Shown piece after piece: positions 55,275-63,825 of a stretch of DNA of 64,000 nt. Source of the stretch: Dromiciops gliroides (taxonomy: Eukaryota; Chordata; Mammalia; Microbiotheria; Microbiotheriidae); contig NC_057866.1 in assembly GCF_019393635.1 (NCBI RefSeq), positions 278,512,874 to 278,576,873 on the forward strand, read 5' to 3'. The position numbers and the translations under genes were made by a program. Every line of letters starts with the position of its first letter. Position 1 is the first letter of the stretch. The notes under the pieces are model-generated. The model did not search any database and was not told where the DNA came from. It was given only the letters and a program-made list of their open reading frames with translations.

Positions 55275-55975
55275 TTCTAGGCAGCAGCAAATAGGCTGGT
55301 CTGGCTGGCACCTAGAGAGCAAGGGAGTAAGGGGAAATCAATCTGAAATTTGGGATGTGTGAAGCAGGATTGTGAGTACTAGCTGTTACTGTCCCAGTAA
55401 GGCACTGAGACCTGTCCTAGGGTCTGCAGGAAGTCATAAAGGCTCTTGAATGAGACAAAAGAAGGAGCTCACAGGAGCTTCCATTGAATTCCATCCCATT
55501 TGGTTGAGCTCCTCCTAGGGAGTGTGGGTGGTGGACCAAGTTCCCCAAGCATTGGGAGTATGGGGTCCTCCCTGAGAAGAATAATTTCTTTCTGAGTCCT
55601 CTATCCTGGGTCACCTACTTAGAGCCCTAGCATTTGAATGTCAGTCTTGATCTGAAATGTGGTTTGTTTTTTGTTTTTTTTCACGTAAGCAGTGGCAAGG
55701 CTAGGGGAGGGCTGGGGCTCCTCTTCTCTAACAAGAGTAGACAGACTTGGTCCTTAAGGGGCAAGAGTTAGTCAGAATGTGTCCATCCTTGGCAGCTTAA
55801 AAAGACATCCAGTGGGGAAACAGAATGGAGCCCTCTTCTAGTCTGAATTTGAAAGCTGGCCACATCTTTTTAGAAAGCAGGACTAGAAGTCAGAAGGAAA
55901 AGACTGACAATTATCCACAGAATTGTTCAGGATCGGCAAGAGGAAGAGATATCCATGGGGGCAGGGAGAAGCTGA
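55275..55975. other. Unassigned sequence
   Basis: No repeat or exon recognised. Confidence 0.5.
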
Positions 55976-55979
55976 ATTT

Positions 55980-56060
55980 GTGACTTGGAGGCTATGAATT
56001 TCAATCCAGTATTAGCTGCTATATGACTTCGAGTGAGTCCCTTTGCCTTTGCTTCAAGGG
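55980..56060 (+). mobile_element. MIR-type fragment
   Basis: TTCAATCCAGTATTAGCTGC and ATATGACTTCGAGTGAGTCCC resemble head and CORE. Weak. Confidence 0.45.
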
Positions 56061-56170
56061 GTTTGTGCAGCTGTTTCCCAAGATACATCTAGGAATTTGT
56101 AAGTTTTTAGTTCTTCCAAGGTAGTATGATTTAAGGAGAGGTATGTTTACTACCCGTTTGTGAGGTCATT

Positions 56171-56319
56171 TTTTCATTGAAATTTTTAATTTTTTGCAGG
56201 GCAATGAGGGTTAAGTGACTTGCCCAGGGTCACACAGCTAGCTAGTAAGTGTTGAGTGTCTGAGGCTGGATCAGAATTCAGGTCTATCCTGAATCCAGGG
56301 CCAGTGCTCTATGCATCTC
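56171..56319 (-). mobile_element. A-tailed CORE-SINE, 5'-truncated, diverged
   Basis: TGTGAGGTCATT / TGTGGGGTCATT at 56159-56170 and 56320-56331. Contains an AGCT duplication in the CORE and lacks the tRNA head. Confidence 0.88.
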
Positions 56320-56892
56320 TGTGGGGTCATTCTTAAGGCTCATCTCTTTGTCCTGGATTCCAATTCATCTTGATTCCTTCAGAACTTCAATCAAGAAATG
56401 GAGAAGAAAACCAAGCTATTAAAGGACATATGAAAAACTGCTCCAAATAATTAATAACAAGAAAAATGCAAATTAAAACAACTTCAGGTTCTGCTACATA
56501 CTCATCGGATTAGCTAAGAGGATGAAAAAAAGAACGATAAATGTTGGAGAAGCTGAGAGAAAGAAGGCAATCAAACCTGTTGGTGGAGCTGAGTCATTCT
56601 AGAAAGCAACAACATTATAATGAAAAATACTTTTTAAAAATTGGAGAACTCTTATCAATGAAATGAACAACTAGAATGCTGGAGGACTGATGATGAAATA
56701 TGCCCCCTACCTTTTACCAGAGAGGTGATGCACTCAAGAAGCAGAATAGTACATTTTTGTACATAATCATCGTGGGGATTTGCTTAGATTCTCAGTGCAT
56801 GTTTGCTACAAGGATTTATTTGTCTTTCCTTTTTTCCCCGTAAAGGAGAAGGGTTAGTGAGAGAATGAAGGGGTTATAGAGGAATAAAAAAC

Positions 56893-56893
<1 letters not shown>

Positions 56894-56926
<33 letters not shown>
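56894..56926. repeat. (CA)n microsatellite
   Basis: About 16 CA units inside the old L1. Confidence 0.97.
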
Positions 56927-56928
<2 letters not shown>

Positions 56929-56975
56929 GAAAGGAAAAAGGGGTCATCTGGTCATCTTTACAAAACGCAGAGAAG

Positions 56976-57120
56976 GAGCAGCTAGGTGGCAGTGGATAAA
57001 GCACTGGCCCTGGATTAAGGAGGACCTGAGTTCAAATTCGACCTCAGGCATTTGACACTTACTGTGTGACCCTGGGCAAGTCACTTAACCTCATTGCCCC
57101 GGAAAAAAAACAAAAAACAA
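56976..57120 (+). mobile_element. A-tailed CORE-SINE
   Basis: CAAAACGCAGAGAAG / CAAAATGCAGAGAAG at 56961-56975 and 57121-57135. Small head and CORE deletions, CATTGCCCC tail subtype. Confidence 0.95.
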
Positions 57121-57310
57121 CAAAATGCAGAGAAGAGAACAGAAAGAAGGCTATAAAGAAGTTCAGACAAGCAAGACAATTCTGAAAAGTATTGGTTGAA
57201 CATATGGATTTTAAAAGAAAAGTGTGCATAATACAGTCATTTGCATTCCCTTTTCTAATGTAACTATGTAAATGGATATTTTATTTCATGTTTATTAAAT
57301 TCGGAATAAA

Positions 57311-57608
57311 AATTAAGAGGGATGTGTTGGCACTGCGGCAGAGGGGACATGCTTGAGAGAGTCCTGGGGGTGGCACTTTATTGCCAAAGGATGAGAAACA
57401 CTAGCTAGCACCTTCCTACCATCCCAAGATTGGAGGGAGAAAGCCCGACTTGGCAACGACCTGTCTCACCCTACAGAGAACGTCGGCTCTGTGTGAGAAT
57501 TATCTCCCCTAGGGAGATTCCACTTGGTGGGCTCCTCTTTAGGTCCTGGGACCCTGGAAAAGTCATGCGGGCCACAGGCTGAGGAAAAAGGCCAGCTTTA
57601 GAGAAAGC
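57311..57608. other. 3' flank of tRNA-Arg, unassigned
   Basis: About 300 bp without recognised repeats, somewhat richer in CpG (AACGTCGGC, GCCCGACTTGGCAACGACC) than most of the window. Confidence 0.5.
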
Positions 57609-57612
57609 AAAA
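57609..57612 (-). terminator. Pol III terminator of tRNA-Arg
   Basis: A TTTT run on the minus strand begins about 8 nt past the 3' end of the tRNA, the usual Pol III termination signal and distance. Confidence 0.8.
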
Positions 57613-57619
57613 GCCTTTT

Positions 57620-57692
57620 TGACCACGAAGGGATTCGAACCCTCAATCTTCTGATCCGAAGTCAGACGCCTTATCCGTTAGGCCACGCGGTC
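57620..57692 (-). tRNA. TRNAR-UCG: tRNA-Arg (anticodon TCG)
   Basis: Cytosolic arginine tRNA reading CGA codons. The minus strand folds into a complete cloverleaf. The 7-bp acceptor stem (GACCGCG with CGTGGTC) has one G-T wobble, the anticodon loop carries TCG, and the T-arm contains GGTTCGAATCC, the B box. The B box and the A box (TGGCCTAACGG) form the internal Pol III promoter. Length is 73 nt with A at discriminator position 73, normal for the family, and no intron. It closely resembles mammalian tRNA-Arg(UCG) as I remember it, with a T-to-C change in the D loop. No mismatch in any stem, so it is probably functional. Confidence 0.95.
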
Positions 57693-57829
57693 ATGGTAAT
57701 AACCTTTTCGAACCTAGTAAATAGAGGATAAGCCAATTGCTAGACACTGAAAAGTTAGAGTAAGGACAATTCGACAGATATTTGGAAAGTATCTCCTGAA
57801 GGGTGAAATAGACAAAACAAAATACAGGG

Positions 57830-58060
57830 AAGCGGGCTCTCCGTTCCTCCGGAGCTCACGTTCTTCCGGACAGTGAAACGGGTGCAGACACACGGAAATC
57901 CGCAGTCTGAGGGCAGGGTTTATACGCCTCCAGGGAAACCTCAGCGAGTGCCACGCCCAGCTCACCTGAGCTCAGGAGGCCGGCGGGAGACGGCCGAGGC
58001 TCACTGAAAGGGGCGGGCATACCAGAGCTGGGCGTGTCAGACTGATGTAGCCTTTTTAGG
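57830..58060. promoter_or_regulatory. CpG-rich patch between two tRNA genes
   Basis: About 16 CpG dinucleotides occur in roughly 190 bp, including CCGGCGGGAGACGGCCGAGG and GGGGCGGGC, in a window where CpG is otherwise scarce. It lies between the divergently placed tRNA-Arg and iMet-like genes. The pattern suggests an unmethylated Pol III gene island. No protein-coding promoter or first exon is recognisable on either side. Confidence 0.55.
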
Positions 58061-58076
58061 GAACTTGTTTCTGCGC

Positions 58077-58148
58077 TGCGGAGTGGCGCAGCGGTAGTGT
58101 GCTGGGCCCATAACCCAGAGGTCGGTGGATCGAAGCTACCTTCTGCTA
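58077..58148 (+). tRNA. TRNAM-CAU: Initiator tRNA-Met-like gene (CAT), diverged
   Basis: The 72-nt length, the CCCATAA anticodon loop and the three G-C pairs closing the anticodon stem are hallmarks of vertebrate initiator tRNA. The A box (GTGGCGCAGCGG) and the B-box region (GGATCGAAG) are present, so Pol III transcription is plausible. Against the near-invariant vertebrate sequence from memory there are about nine changes. A1 is T, leaving a T-T mismatch at pair 1-72. A60 is G. Several stems now use G-T wobbles. Pair 50-64 changed from A-T to G-C in a compensated way. A1-U72 and A60 are known initiator identity features, so this copy may be a decaying paralogue rather than a working initiator. 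Confidence 0.85.
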
Positions 58149-58157
58149 CTGTTGGAC

Positions 58158-58161
58158 TTTT
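58158..58161 (+). terminator. Pol III terminator of iMet-like tRNA
   Basis: TTTT starts 10 nt past the discriminator base, a minimal but standard Pol III stop signal. Confidence 0.75.
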
Positions 58162-58364
58162 GGAACCTCGATTGAGTTGAGGGTCAGGACGAAGCAGTTA
58201 AATATACCACCCCAACGTCGAAAATGGGTAGATCCCTTGCTTTCCATTCACATATTAAAGTTCCCTGTTTTATTGGAAAAAATTAAAGAGACGCTACTTT
58301 CTAACATACTGAAAGATCTACATGCATCCAGTTAGGGGGGAATATATTGCATGCAACTTATACA

Positions 58365-58575
58365 ATTTGTTGTTTAGTCATTCTCAGTCATCTCTGGCTT
58401 GGCAAAGATACTAAGGTGCTTCACCATTTCCTTCTCCAGCCCATGTTACAGATGAGGAGCTGAGGTAAACAAGATTAAATGACTTTCCCAGGATCACACG
58501 ACTAGTTTGAGGCCCCATTTGAACTCAAGAAGATATCTTCCTGACCCCAGACCTGTACTTTATTCACTGTGCCCC
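58365..58575 (-). mobile_element. MAR1-type SINE (Bov-B/RTE tail)
   Basis: TTGTTGTTTAGTCATTCTCAG, GCTTCACCATTTCCTTCTCC, AAATGACTTTCCCAGGATCAC and the TATTCACTGTGCCCCC head. Lies about 215 bp downstream of the iMet-like tRNA. Confidence 0.85.
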
Positions 58576-58579
58576 CAAT

Positions 58580-58660
58580 GTCTTACAATACAATACATGA
58601 CATCATATGATACAGTATAATATATAATGTGATACAATATAATACAATATAACATTTTAT
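58580..58660. repeat. Degenerate (ATACA)n AT-rich repeat
   Basis: ATACAATACA and ATACAATATAATACAATATA units with variation. Imperfect pentamer/decamer periodicity. Confidence 0.7.
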
Positions 58661-58868
58661 AATGCCTGCTTTCTCTCCCAAAACTATCCCCCCCCCCCAA
58701 AAAAACCCCAAACAAACAAAAAAACACAACCCAACAACAACCCTCCACACCTCCTACTGAGGCCAGGCTCTGTCCCACATCTTCCCTGAGGAAGGAGGCC
58801 TCTCCCGGACCAGAGCCCTCTGTCTCCTCCTTTCTTGTCGACTTCATTCTGTAATCCTACCCATTTCT

Positions 58869-59039
58869 TTTCCTTTTCTTTTCTTTCTTTCTTTCTTTTT
58901 GCAGGGCAATTGGGGTTAAGTGACTTGCCCAGGGTCACCCAGCTAGTAAGTGTTAAGTGTCTGAGGTCGGATTTGAACTCAGGTCCTCCTGAATCCAGGG
59001 CTGGTGCTCTATCCACCTCGCCCCCTAGCTGTCCCTGGC
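58869..59039 (-). mobile_element. A-tailed CORE-SINE
   Basis: Perfect CCTACCCATTTCT duplication at 58856-58868 and 59040-59052. Tail is (TTTC)n-rich. Confidence 0.95.
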
Positions 59040-59052
59040 CCTACCCATTTCT

Positions 59053-59484
59053 GAGGCTCATCCCTCTCTCTGTGATCTCTGATCCTCTTGACTCTGTCTC
59101 CTTTCAGCTCCCCTTGGGTCCCCTACAAACTCCTCCTTCTGCCTTCTCTTCAAGCAGCAGCCATTAAGAGAGGCCATTGCTGACCTTGAGCTTGGGAGGA
59201 TGGGCCCCAAAGGGAAGCGACAGGCCTGCTTGCCTGAGTCATTCCTGCACCTCCAGGGCATCCCTGTTGGCCCCAAGTTTAAAAAGAAAACAACAACAAC
59301 ACAACCTCCTCTCCATGGCATTGGTCCTTCCTGGTCTGCCCTGTCTAGGTCTGGCTCTCAGTTTTCTCTTTCCCTGAGAATGGAGCAGAGATCTCAGCAG
59401 ATAAAACATTCTAAAGTCAGGGATTTCCTCCAAATATCAAGCACTGAGAATCTCCCCCTCTGCCCAGTAACTGAGAGAGAAGCC
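59053..59484. other. Unassigned sequence
   Basis: Pyrimidine-rich at first, possibly more of a LINE; otherwise nothing recognised. Confidence 0.4.
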
Positions 59485-60385
59485 GTCCAATAACACTGGC
59501 CTCCATGCTGTTCTTCCAACTCTTTGCCTCCCTACTGGTGCTCCCCATGCCTGGAGCTCTTTCCCTTCTCTTCCCTGCCTCCTGGCTTCCCTAGTTTCCT
59601 TTGGGTCCCATTTCAAGTCCCTTTCCTCTGTTTACCCAATCCCTCTACATTTGAGTAGGAACCTTCTCTCTTTTGATCATCTCAGATTCATGCTGCATTT
59701 ATCTTGTCTGTACATAGTTGTTTGCATGTTGTCTCCCCCATTAGACTGGGAGCTCCTTGAGGGTAAGGACTGTTTTAACCTTTCTTTGAATTTATCCCCA
59801 ATGCCAATCAATTAGGCAATGACTTAAACAAGTTGTGGTAAATGATTGTAATGGAATACTATTGTGTTATAAGAAAAGGCAGGAAGATGGATTTTAGAAA
59901 AACCTGGAAAGACTTATATGAACTGATGTAAAGTAAAATGAGCAGAACCAGGAGAACATTGTACACAGTAACAGCAACATTGTGCAAAGATCAGCTATGA
60001 CTGATTTAGCTCTTCTCAGTAACACAATGATCCAAGACATTTCCAAAGGACAAACAATGGAAAATGGCATCCAGCTCCAGAGATAGAACTGATGTGTGTT
60101 TCTTTTGTTCTGTTTCTTCTTTTACAACATGATATCGAAATATATATTTTACATGATTGCACATATATAACCTCTATAAAATTGCTTACTTTATTAGGGA
60201 GGGGGGAGATGTTGGATAGCAGGAGAAAATTTGGAACTCAAAAAAAGTTTAATGAATGTTAAAATTTACATGTTATTGGGAAAATAAAATACTATTTTTT
60301 AAAAAAAGAATATATGCCTAGTGCTTTACACAATACTGGGCACACAGTAGACACTTCACAAATGCTTTTTGATTTGACTTGACAA
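59485..60385 (+). mobile_element. L2-like LINE 3' end split by an L1
   Basis: CACTGGCCTCCATGCTGTTCT, TTAGACTGGGAGCTCCTTGAGG and GAATTTATCCCCAATGCC on the left continue as TGCCTAGTGCTTTACACAATA and CACAAATGCTTTTTGATTTG on the right, giving a full L2 3' end. Confidence 0.85.
59806..60312 (+). mobile_element. 5'-truncated L1 inside L2
   Basis: ATGGAATACTATTGTGTTATA, TATATGAACTGATGTAAAGT, AGCAGAACCAGGAGAACATTG, GCACATATATAACCTCTATAA and an A-rich end. About 500 bp of L1 3' end, with a short ATGCC-type repeat at both borders. Confidence 0.9.
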
Positions 60386-60790
60386 TATCTAGTCAAAGTT
60401 ATTTCCACGGGGAGGGAGCACTAATACCTTTAGGTACCAAGAAAGGCCTCCTGTACCCCTTGGTACCTCAGCTGAGAGGAGCAAGTGAAGATGACTGAAT
60501 TCCAGCTTTGAGGGTCAGTGTGGTTAAAAGCATTGAGGTGGGAGATGGAATGGCTGCTTGGTGGAACAGCAGATAACTCAGCATGACCCCTAGAGGGCAA
60601 GAAAGAAAATCGTGGGAAATGAACCTGGAGCTTGGGAAGAGTGTCCAAACATCGAAGAGGATGGAGATGGAGAAAAGGCCATTGGATCTGACAACCAAGA
60701 GATTGTTTGTGACTTTGGAGAGAGCAGTGTTGGAGGAATGATGAGGCTGGAAGCCAGATTGTAAGGGCTTGTTAAGGAGAGAGTGACAGC
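60386..60790. other. Unassigned, possibly old dispersed repeat
   Basis: GGCCATTGGATCTGACAACC and AGAGCAGTGTTGGAGGAATG have the feel of a dispersed marsupial repeat, but I cannot name it. Confidence 0.35.
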
Positions 60791-60794
60791 CTCC

Positions 60795-60931
60795 ATTACA
60801 GAGATAGAGAGAGAATCAGACAGAGAGACAGAGACAGAGAAAGAGGTGGGGGAGGGAGAGACACAGATAGACAGAGAGACAAAGACAGAGAGACAGAGAC
60901 AGACAGAGGGAAAGAGACAGAGAGAATCATT
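60795..60931. repeat. (GACAGA)n-like purine-rich repeat
   Basis: Irregular GAGACAGA hexamer/octamer units over about 135 bp. Confidence 0.9.
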
Positions 60932-60944
60932 GAGTGCCTCCAGG

Positions 60945-61190
60945 ACAGGGTTCTAAATATGTCATGGACCCCAACTCTGCCCTGTAGTCTGTTCCATGAA
61001 ACCTGTGTCCCTCCTCTCAGAAACATGTTTTGAAGCACATAAAGTGAGATACACAGGCTTATAAAGGAAAACAAAAGTTAGCGAAAATAAAAAGTTATCA
61101 TTTTGTTCCTATCCAAGGTCACAGAGCCTTCTGAAATCTTTCCATAGATCCTTCCATGGATCCCAGGTCAAAATCTCTCTGCTAGCAAAT
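60945..61190. mobile_element. hAT-like DNA transposon remnant
   Basis: TTCTAAATATGTCATGGACCCC, GAAACCTGTGTCCCTCCTCTCAG-like and CTTCCATGGATCCCAGGTC run in the order of a mammalian hAT-derived repeat from memory. The internal TACACAGGCTTATAAAGGAAA block is shared with the 61.7-kb copy in looser form. Confidence 0.45.
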
Positions 61191-61332
61191 AAATTCAAGT
61201 CAAGCAGTATTATTTACACTTGACTTTCTCTCTAAACTCACTCCACCCCCATCTGCTACTCAGGAACAGAGGTTTAGAAACTGAGGTCAAACCCCAACTC
61301 CAACCCCATATCACACTCTCCCCCCATTCTGT
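61191..61332. other. Unassigned sequence
   Basis: Nothing recognised. Confidence 0.4.
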
Positions 61333-61412
61333 TGCCTCTTTCTCCTTCTCCCCCTCCTCCTCTCCATCCTCCTCTTCCCCCTCTTCCTCCTCCTCCTTCT
61401 CTTCCTCTACTC
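61333..61412. repeat. (TCC)n-like pyrimidine tract
   Basis: CTTCTCCCCCTCCTCCTC and similar, interrupted trinucleotide repeat of about 80 bp. Confidence 0.9.
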
Positions 61413-61689
61413 CAGCCTCCTAAAGCTTATCTTAGGCCCACACCTTACCCTGGATGCCCCTCCTCTTGGCTCTTTCAGGATCTTGTTCCAGCCATTATTG
61501 GCCCCTTTACCAACAATTCCCCCCCCTTCCTCCCCCCCCCCAGTATCTAATAATGATAAATATGAAACTACTTAGCACATAGAAACCAAGTCGGAAATGG
61601 AATAAATGCCCTTTGGGGGACCTGCAAACAGGCAAGAGACTGAGGGAAGCAGAGGCTTTTGGCTTCTTTCCTGGAGTGGCCCCCTTAGC

Positions 61690-61840
61690 AGCTGTCTGGT
61701 AAGGCCTGTGGACTCCTCAGAACTGTATTTTTAAAAGCCCCAAATAAAACACAACCAATGATATTGAAATGCACTTATACAAATTCTAAAGAAAATCAAG
61801 TTCATGGGCTTCTGTTTCAGAACCTCTGGACTAAAGGGAA
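61690..61840. mobile_element. hAT-like DNA transposon remnant, second copy
   Basis: CCTGTGGACTCCTCAGAA, TATTGAAATGCACTTATAC and AAGTTCATGGGCTTCTGTTTC, then AGAACCTCTGGAC. Same family impression as 60.95 kb. Confidence 0.45.
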
Positions 61841-62674
61841 ATGAATTTAGAACCTGGGCTAGCCCCTAGAAAGAAGAGACTGGCAGAAATATCAGGAGGT
61901 GTCATGCTTTAGAGAGAAACACCCATAAAATGAAGAAAAGCACTTCCTTGGAGGAGGATTATCCTATTCAGGCCCTGCTTTTCTCCAATGTCCCAAGCAA
62001 TCCCCTGCACTCCCTCCTGAAACAGCAGAGGCTCAGCCCCCCTCTCCCAAAAGGAGTCCTGCTCCTCCTATAACTCCCAAAACCCAGACCAATGCATCCT
62101 GAAGTCACCATCTCCCCTGAGGCTAGGATGATTCCAAGTGGCTTCAGCAATAATACTAAAGGAAGGCAAAACAAAAAACAAAAAAAGACTAAAGGAAAGG
62201 TCAGGAGGACTCTCTGACATCCTCAGTTCCAATCCAGCAAGGCTTGTCTCAAGCTCCTGGGTACAGAGAAGCTGCCTGGTAGCCTGGGCAGGTGCCAAGC
62301 TTGGGTCAGCCACACTCAGGCCCTGTTCTCTTGGAACTTACCCTCTGTCAGTGAGGGAGGATACAGATGCGGCCAATCACTTACCTGCCAGGTCTGACCC
62401 CCTGAGTGGAATGGAAGGAACACTGGGCCTGAGGGAGCAGAAACCTTGTCTTCTAGCCCTGATTCTGACCTGGCCAAATCCCTGAGCCCCCTTGGTCTTA
62501 GTATCCTCATCTAGAAAACAGACAGAAAAGCCTAAGAGCAGGTGTCAATCCCTGGAGGCAGGTTTGTCTTTGGGGATGGCCATGGGGGCCAGGAAAGCCA
62601 AGGCCCTCCAAAAAAAAGAACAGTCTCTGAGGCCTCTGTTTATCAGATAAGTAGGAAAAGGTCATGTCTGTGAA
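61841..62674. other. 5' flank of tRNA-Lys, mostly unassigned
   Basis: No exon. A worn MIR-like piece at 62440-62525 (GTCTTAGTATCCTCATCTAG). No promoter motif is needed upstream since tRNA promoters are internal. Confidence 0.45.
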
Positions 62675-62747
62675 GCTTGGATAGCTCAGTTGGTAGAGCA
62701 TCAGACTTTTAATCTGAGGGTCCAGGGTTCAAGCCCCTGTTCAAGCA
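62675..62747 (+). tRNA. TRNAK-UUU: tRNA-Lys (anticodon TTT)
   Basis: Cytosolic lysine tRNA reading AAA. It forms a full 73-nt cloverleaf with acceptor GCTTGGA pairing TTCAAGC, the ACTTTTAAT anticodon loop, A box TAGCTCAGTTGG and B box GGTTCAAGCCC. The usual mammalian acceptor, as I recall it, is GCCTGGA with TTCAGGC. Here pair 3-70 has changed from C-G to T-A on both sides, so the stem is kept. No stem mismatch other than one G-T wobble, and a strong terminator follows, so it is probably functional. Confidence 0.95.
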
Positions 62748-62756
62748 ACCTCTTTG

Positions 62757-62761
62757 TTTTT
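62757..62761 (+). terminator. Pol III terminator of tRNA-Lys
   Basis: TTTTT begins 9 nt after the tRNA 3' end, with a weaker TTT just before it. Confidence 0.85.
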
Positions 62762-62884
62762 CCTTATGGAGACCACAGGAGATTTGGGGTAGAAATGATG
62801 GTGGCTGAGGAGTCTGTTTTGAAACAAGCCTTTCCTCTGGGGCCAGCCTCTCCCTTGGCAATGGGAGGCCACGCTGAGAGAGCC

Positions 62885-62948
62885 AGGGGCAGAGCCAGAG
62901 AGAGGGAGGGAGACAGAGACAGAGACAGAGAGAAGGGAGACAGAGAAA
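62885..62948. repeat. (GACAGA)n purine-rich repeat
   Basis: GAGACAGAGACAGAGACAG and neighbours, about 60 bp. Confidence 0.9.
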
Positions 62949-63089
62949 GCAGCCTACAGAGGCTGACTTGAATATATTTCCCCAACAGCCCAATGACTGT
63001 CTTCTCTCTGGAATGTGGTAGTAGATGGGCTGTGAGGAATGCTCTCAGTCAAACATGGGGTCCCAGATGGGGACTATCAAAGGCTCATG

Positions 63090-63190
63090 GATTAAAGGCC
63101 CATCAGATTCGAGCCTATCAATTTAGAGCTGAGGCCCAGAGAGGCCAAGAGAGGCCCAGTGACTTGGCCAAGGTCACCCGTCTGAAATCC
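63090..63190 (-). mobile_element. MIR fragment
   Basis: GAGCTGAGGCCCAGAGAGGCC and GTGACTTGGCCAAGGTCACCC, reversed MIR CORE. Confidence 0.75.
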
Positions 63191-63219
63191 TCCACTTAGT
63201 CAGCAAAATGTTTTTCTTA

Positions 63220-63825
63220 AAGACCAGACTCAACAATATCACCACCCTCTCCTCAACCCATGCCAGTGGCTCCCTGTGGCCTCCAGGAGCAAATGCAAGG
63301 CCCTCTGTCCTTCAGAGCCTGCCTGGCCCAATCCTACCTTCCTAGTCCCCTTACACCTCATTCCCCAACACATTCTCATCCATTTACACACTGGCCTCCC
63401 GGCCTTCCTCAAGCAAGACCTTCCATCTCTGAGCCCTAGGCATCTTCTCTGGCTGTCTTCCATGCGTGGAATGGTCCTCCTCCTCGTCCTCCTCCCTGCC
63501 TGAAGTGCTCCCCCTCCTCAGCTCTGCCTCCTGATTTCTGGGGCTTCCTTCAAGTCCCAGCTAAAATGCCACCTCCTACAGGAAGCCTTCCCCAGCCCCT
63601 CTCCATTGCAGACCCTTCCCTCTGTTAATGATTTCCTCCTTATCCTAGATGCTGGTTTGTTGTCTCCTTCCTTGGATTGTGAGCTTCTCCAGGTCAGGGC
63701 CTGGTTTTTTGTTTATTGTTTTTTTTGTTTGTTTGGTTTTTGGCCTTGCTTTGTCTCTATCCTGGGGCTTACATAGTGCTTGGCAAGAGGTAGATGCCTA
63801 AGAAATGTTTGTTGACTGATAGAAG
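63220..63825 (+). mobile_element. L2-like LINE 3' end
   Basis: GCCAGTGGCTCCCTGTGGCC, CTTCAAGTCCCAGCTAAAATG, CACCTCCTACAGGAAGCC, TTGGATTGTGAGCTTCTCCAG and TAAGAAATGTTTGTTGACTG give the full 3' coding end and UTR. One of the best preserved L2-like pieces here. Confidence 0.88.

Larger units (their letters stand above)
56380..57310 (+). mobile_element. Old L1 3' region
   Basis: TATGAAAAACTGCTCCAAATA, ATGCAAATTAAAACAACTTC, TGTTGGTGGAGCTGAGTCAT, AGAGAGGTGATGCACTCAAG and the final TTTATTAAATTCGGAATAAAA. Same older L1 type as 28.2-29.3 kb; a CA repeat and a SINE interrupt it. Confidence 0.75.
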
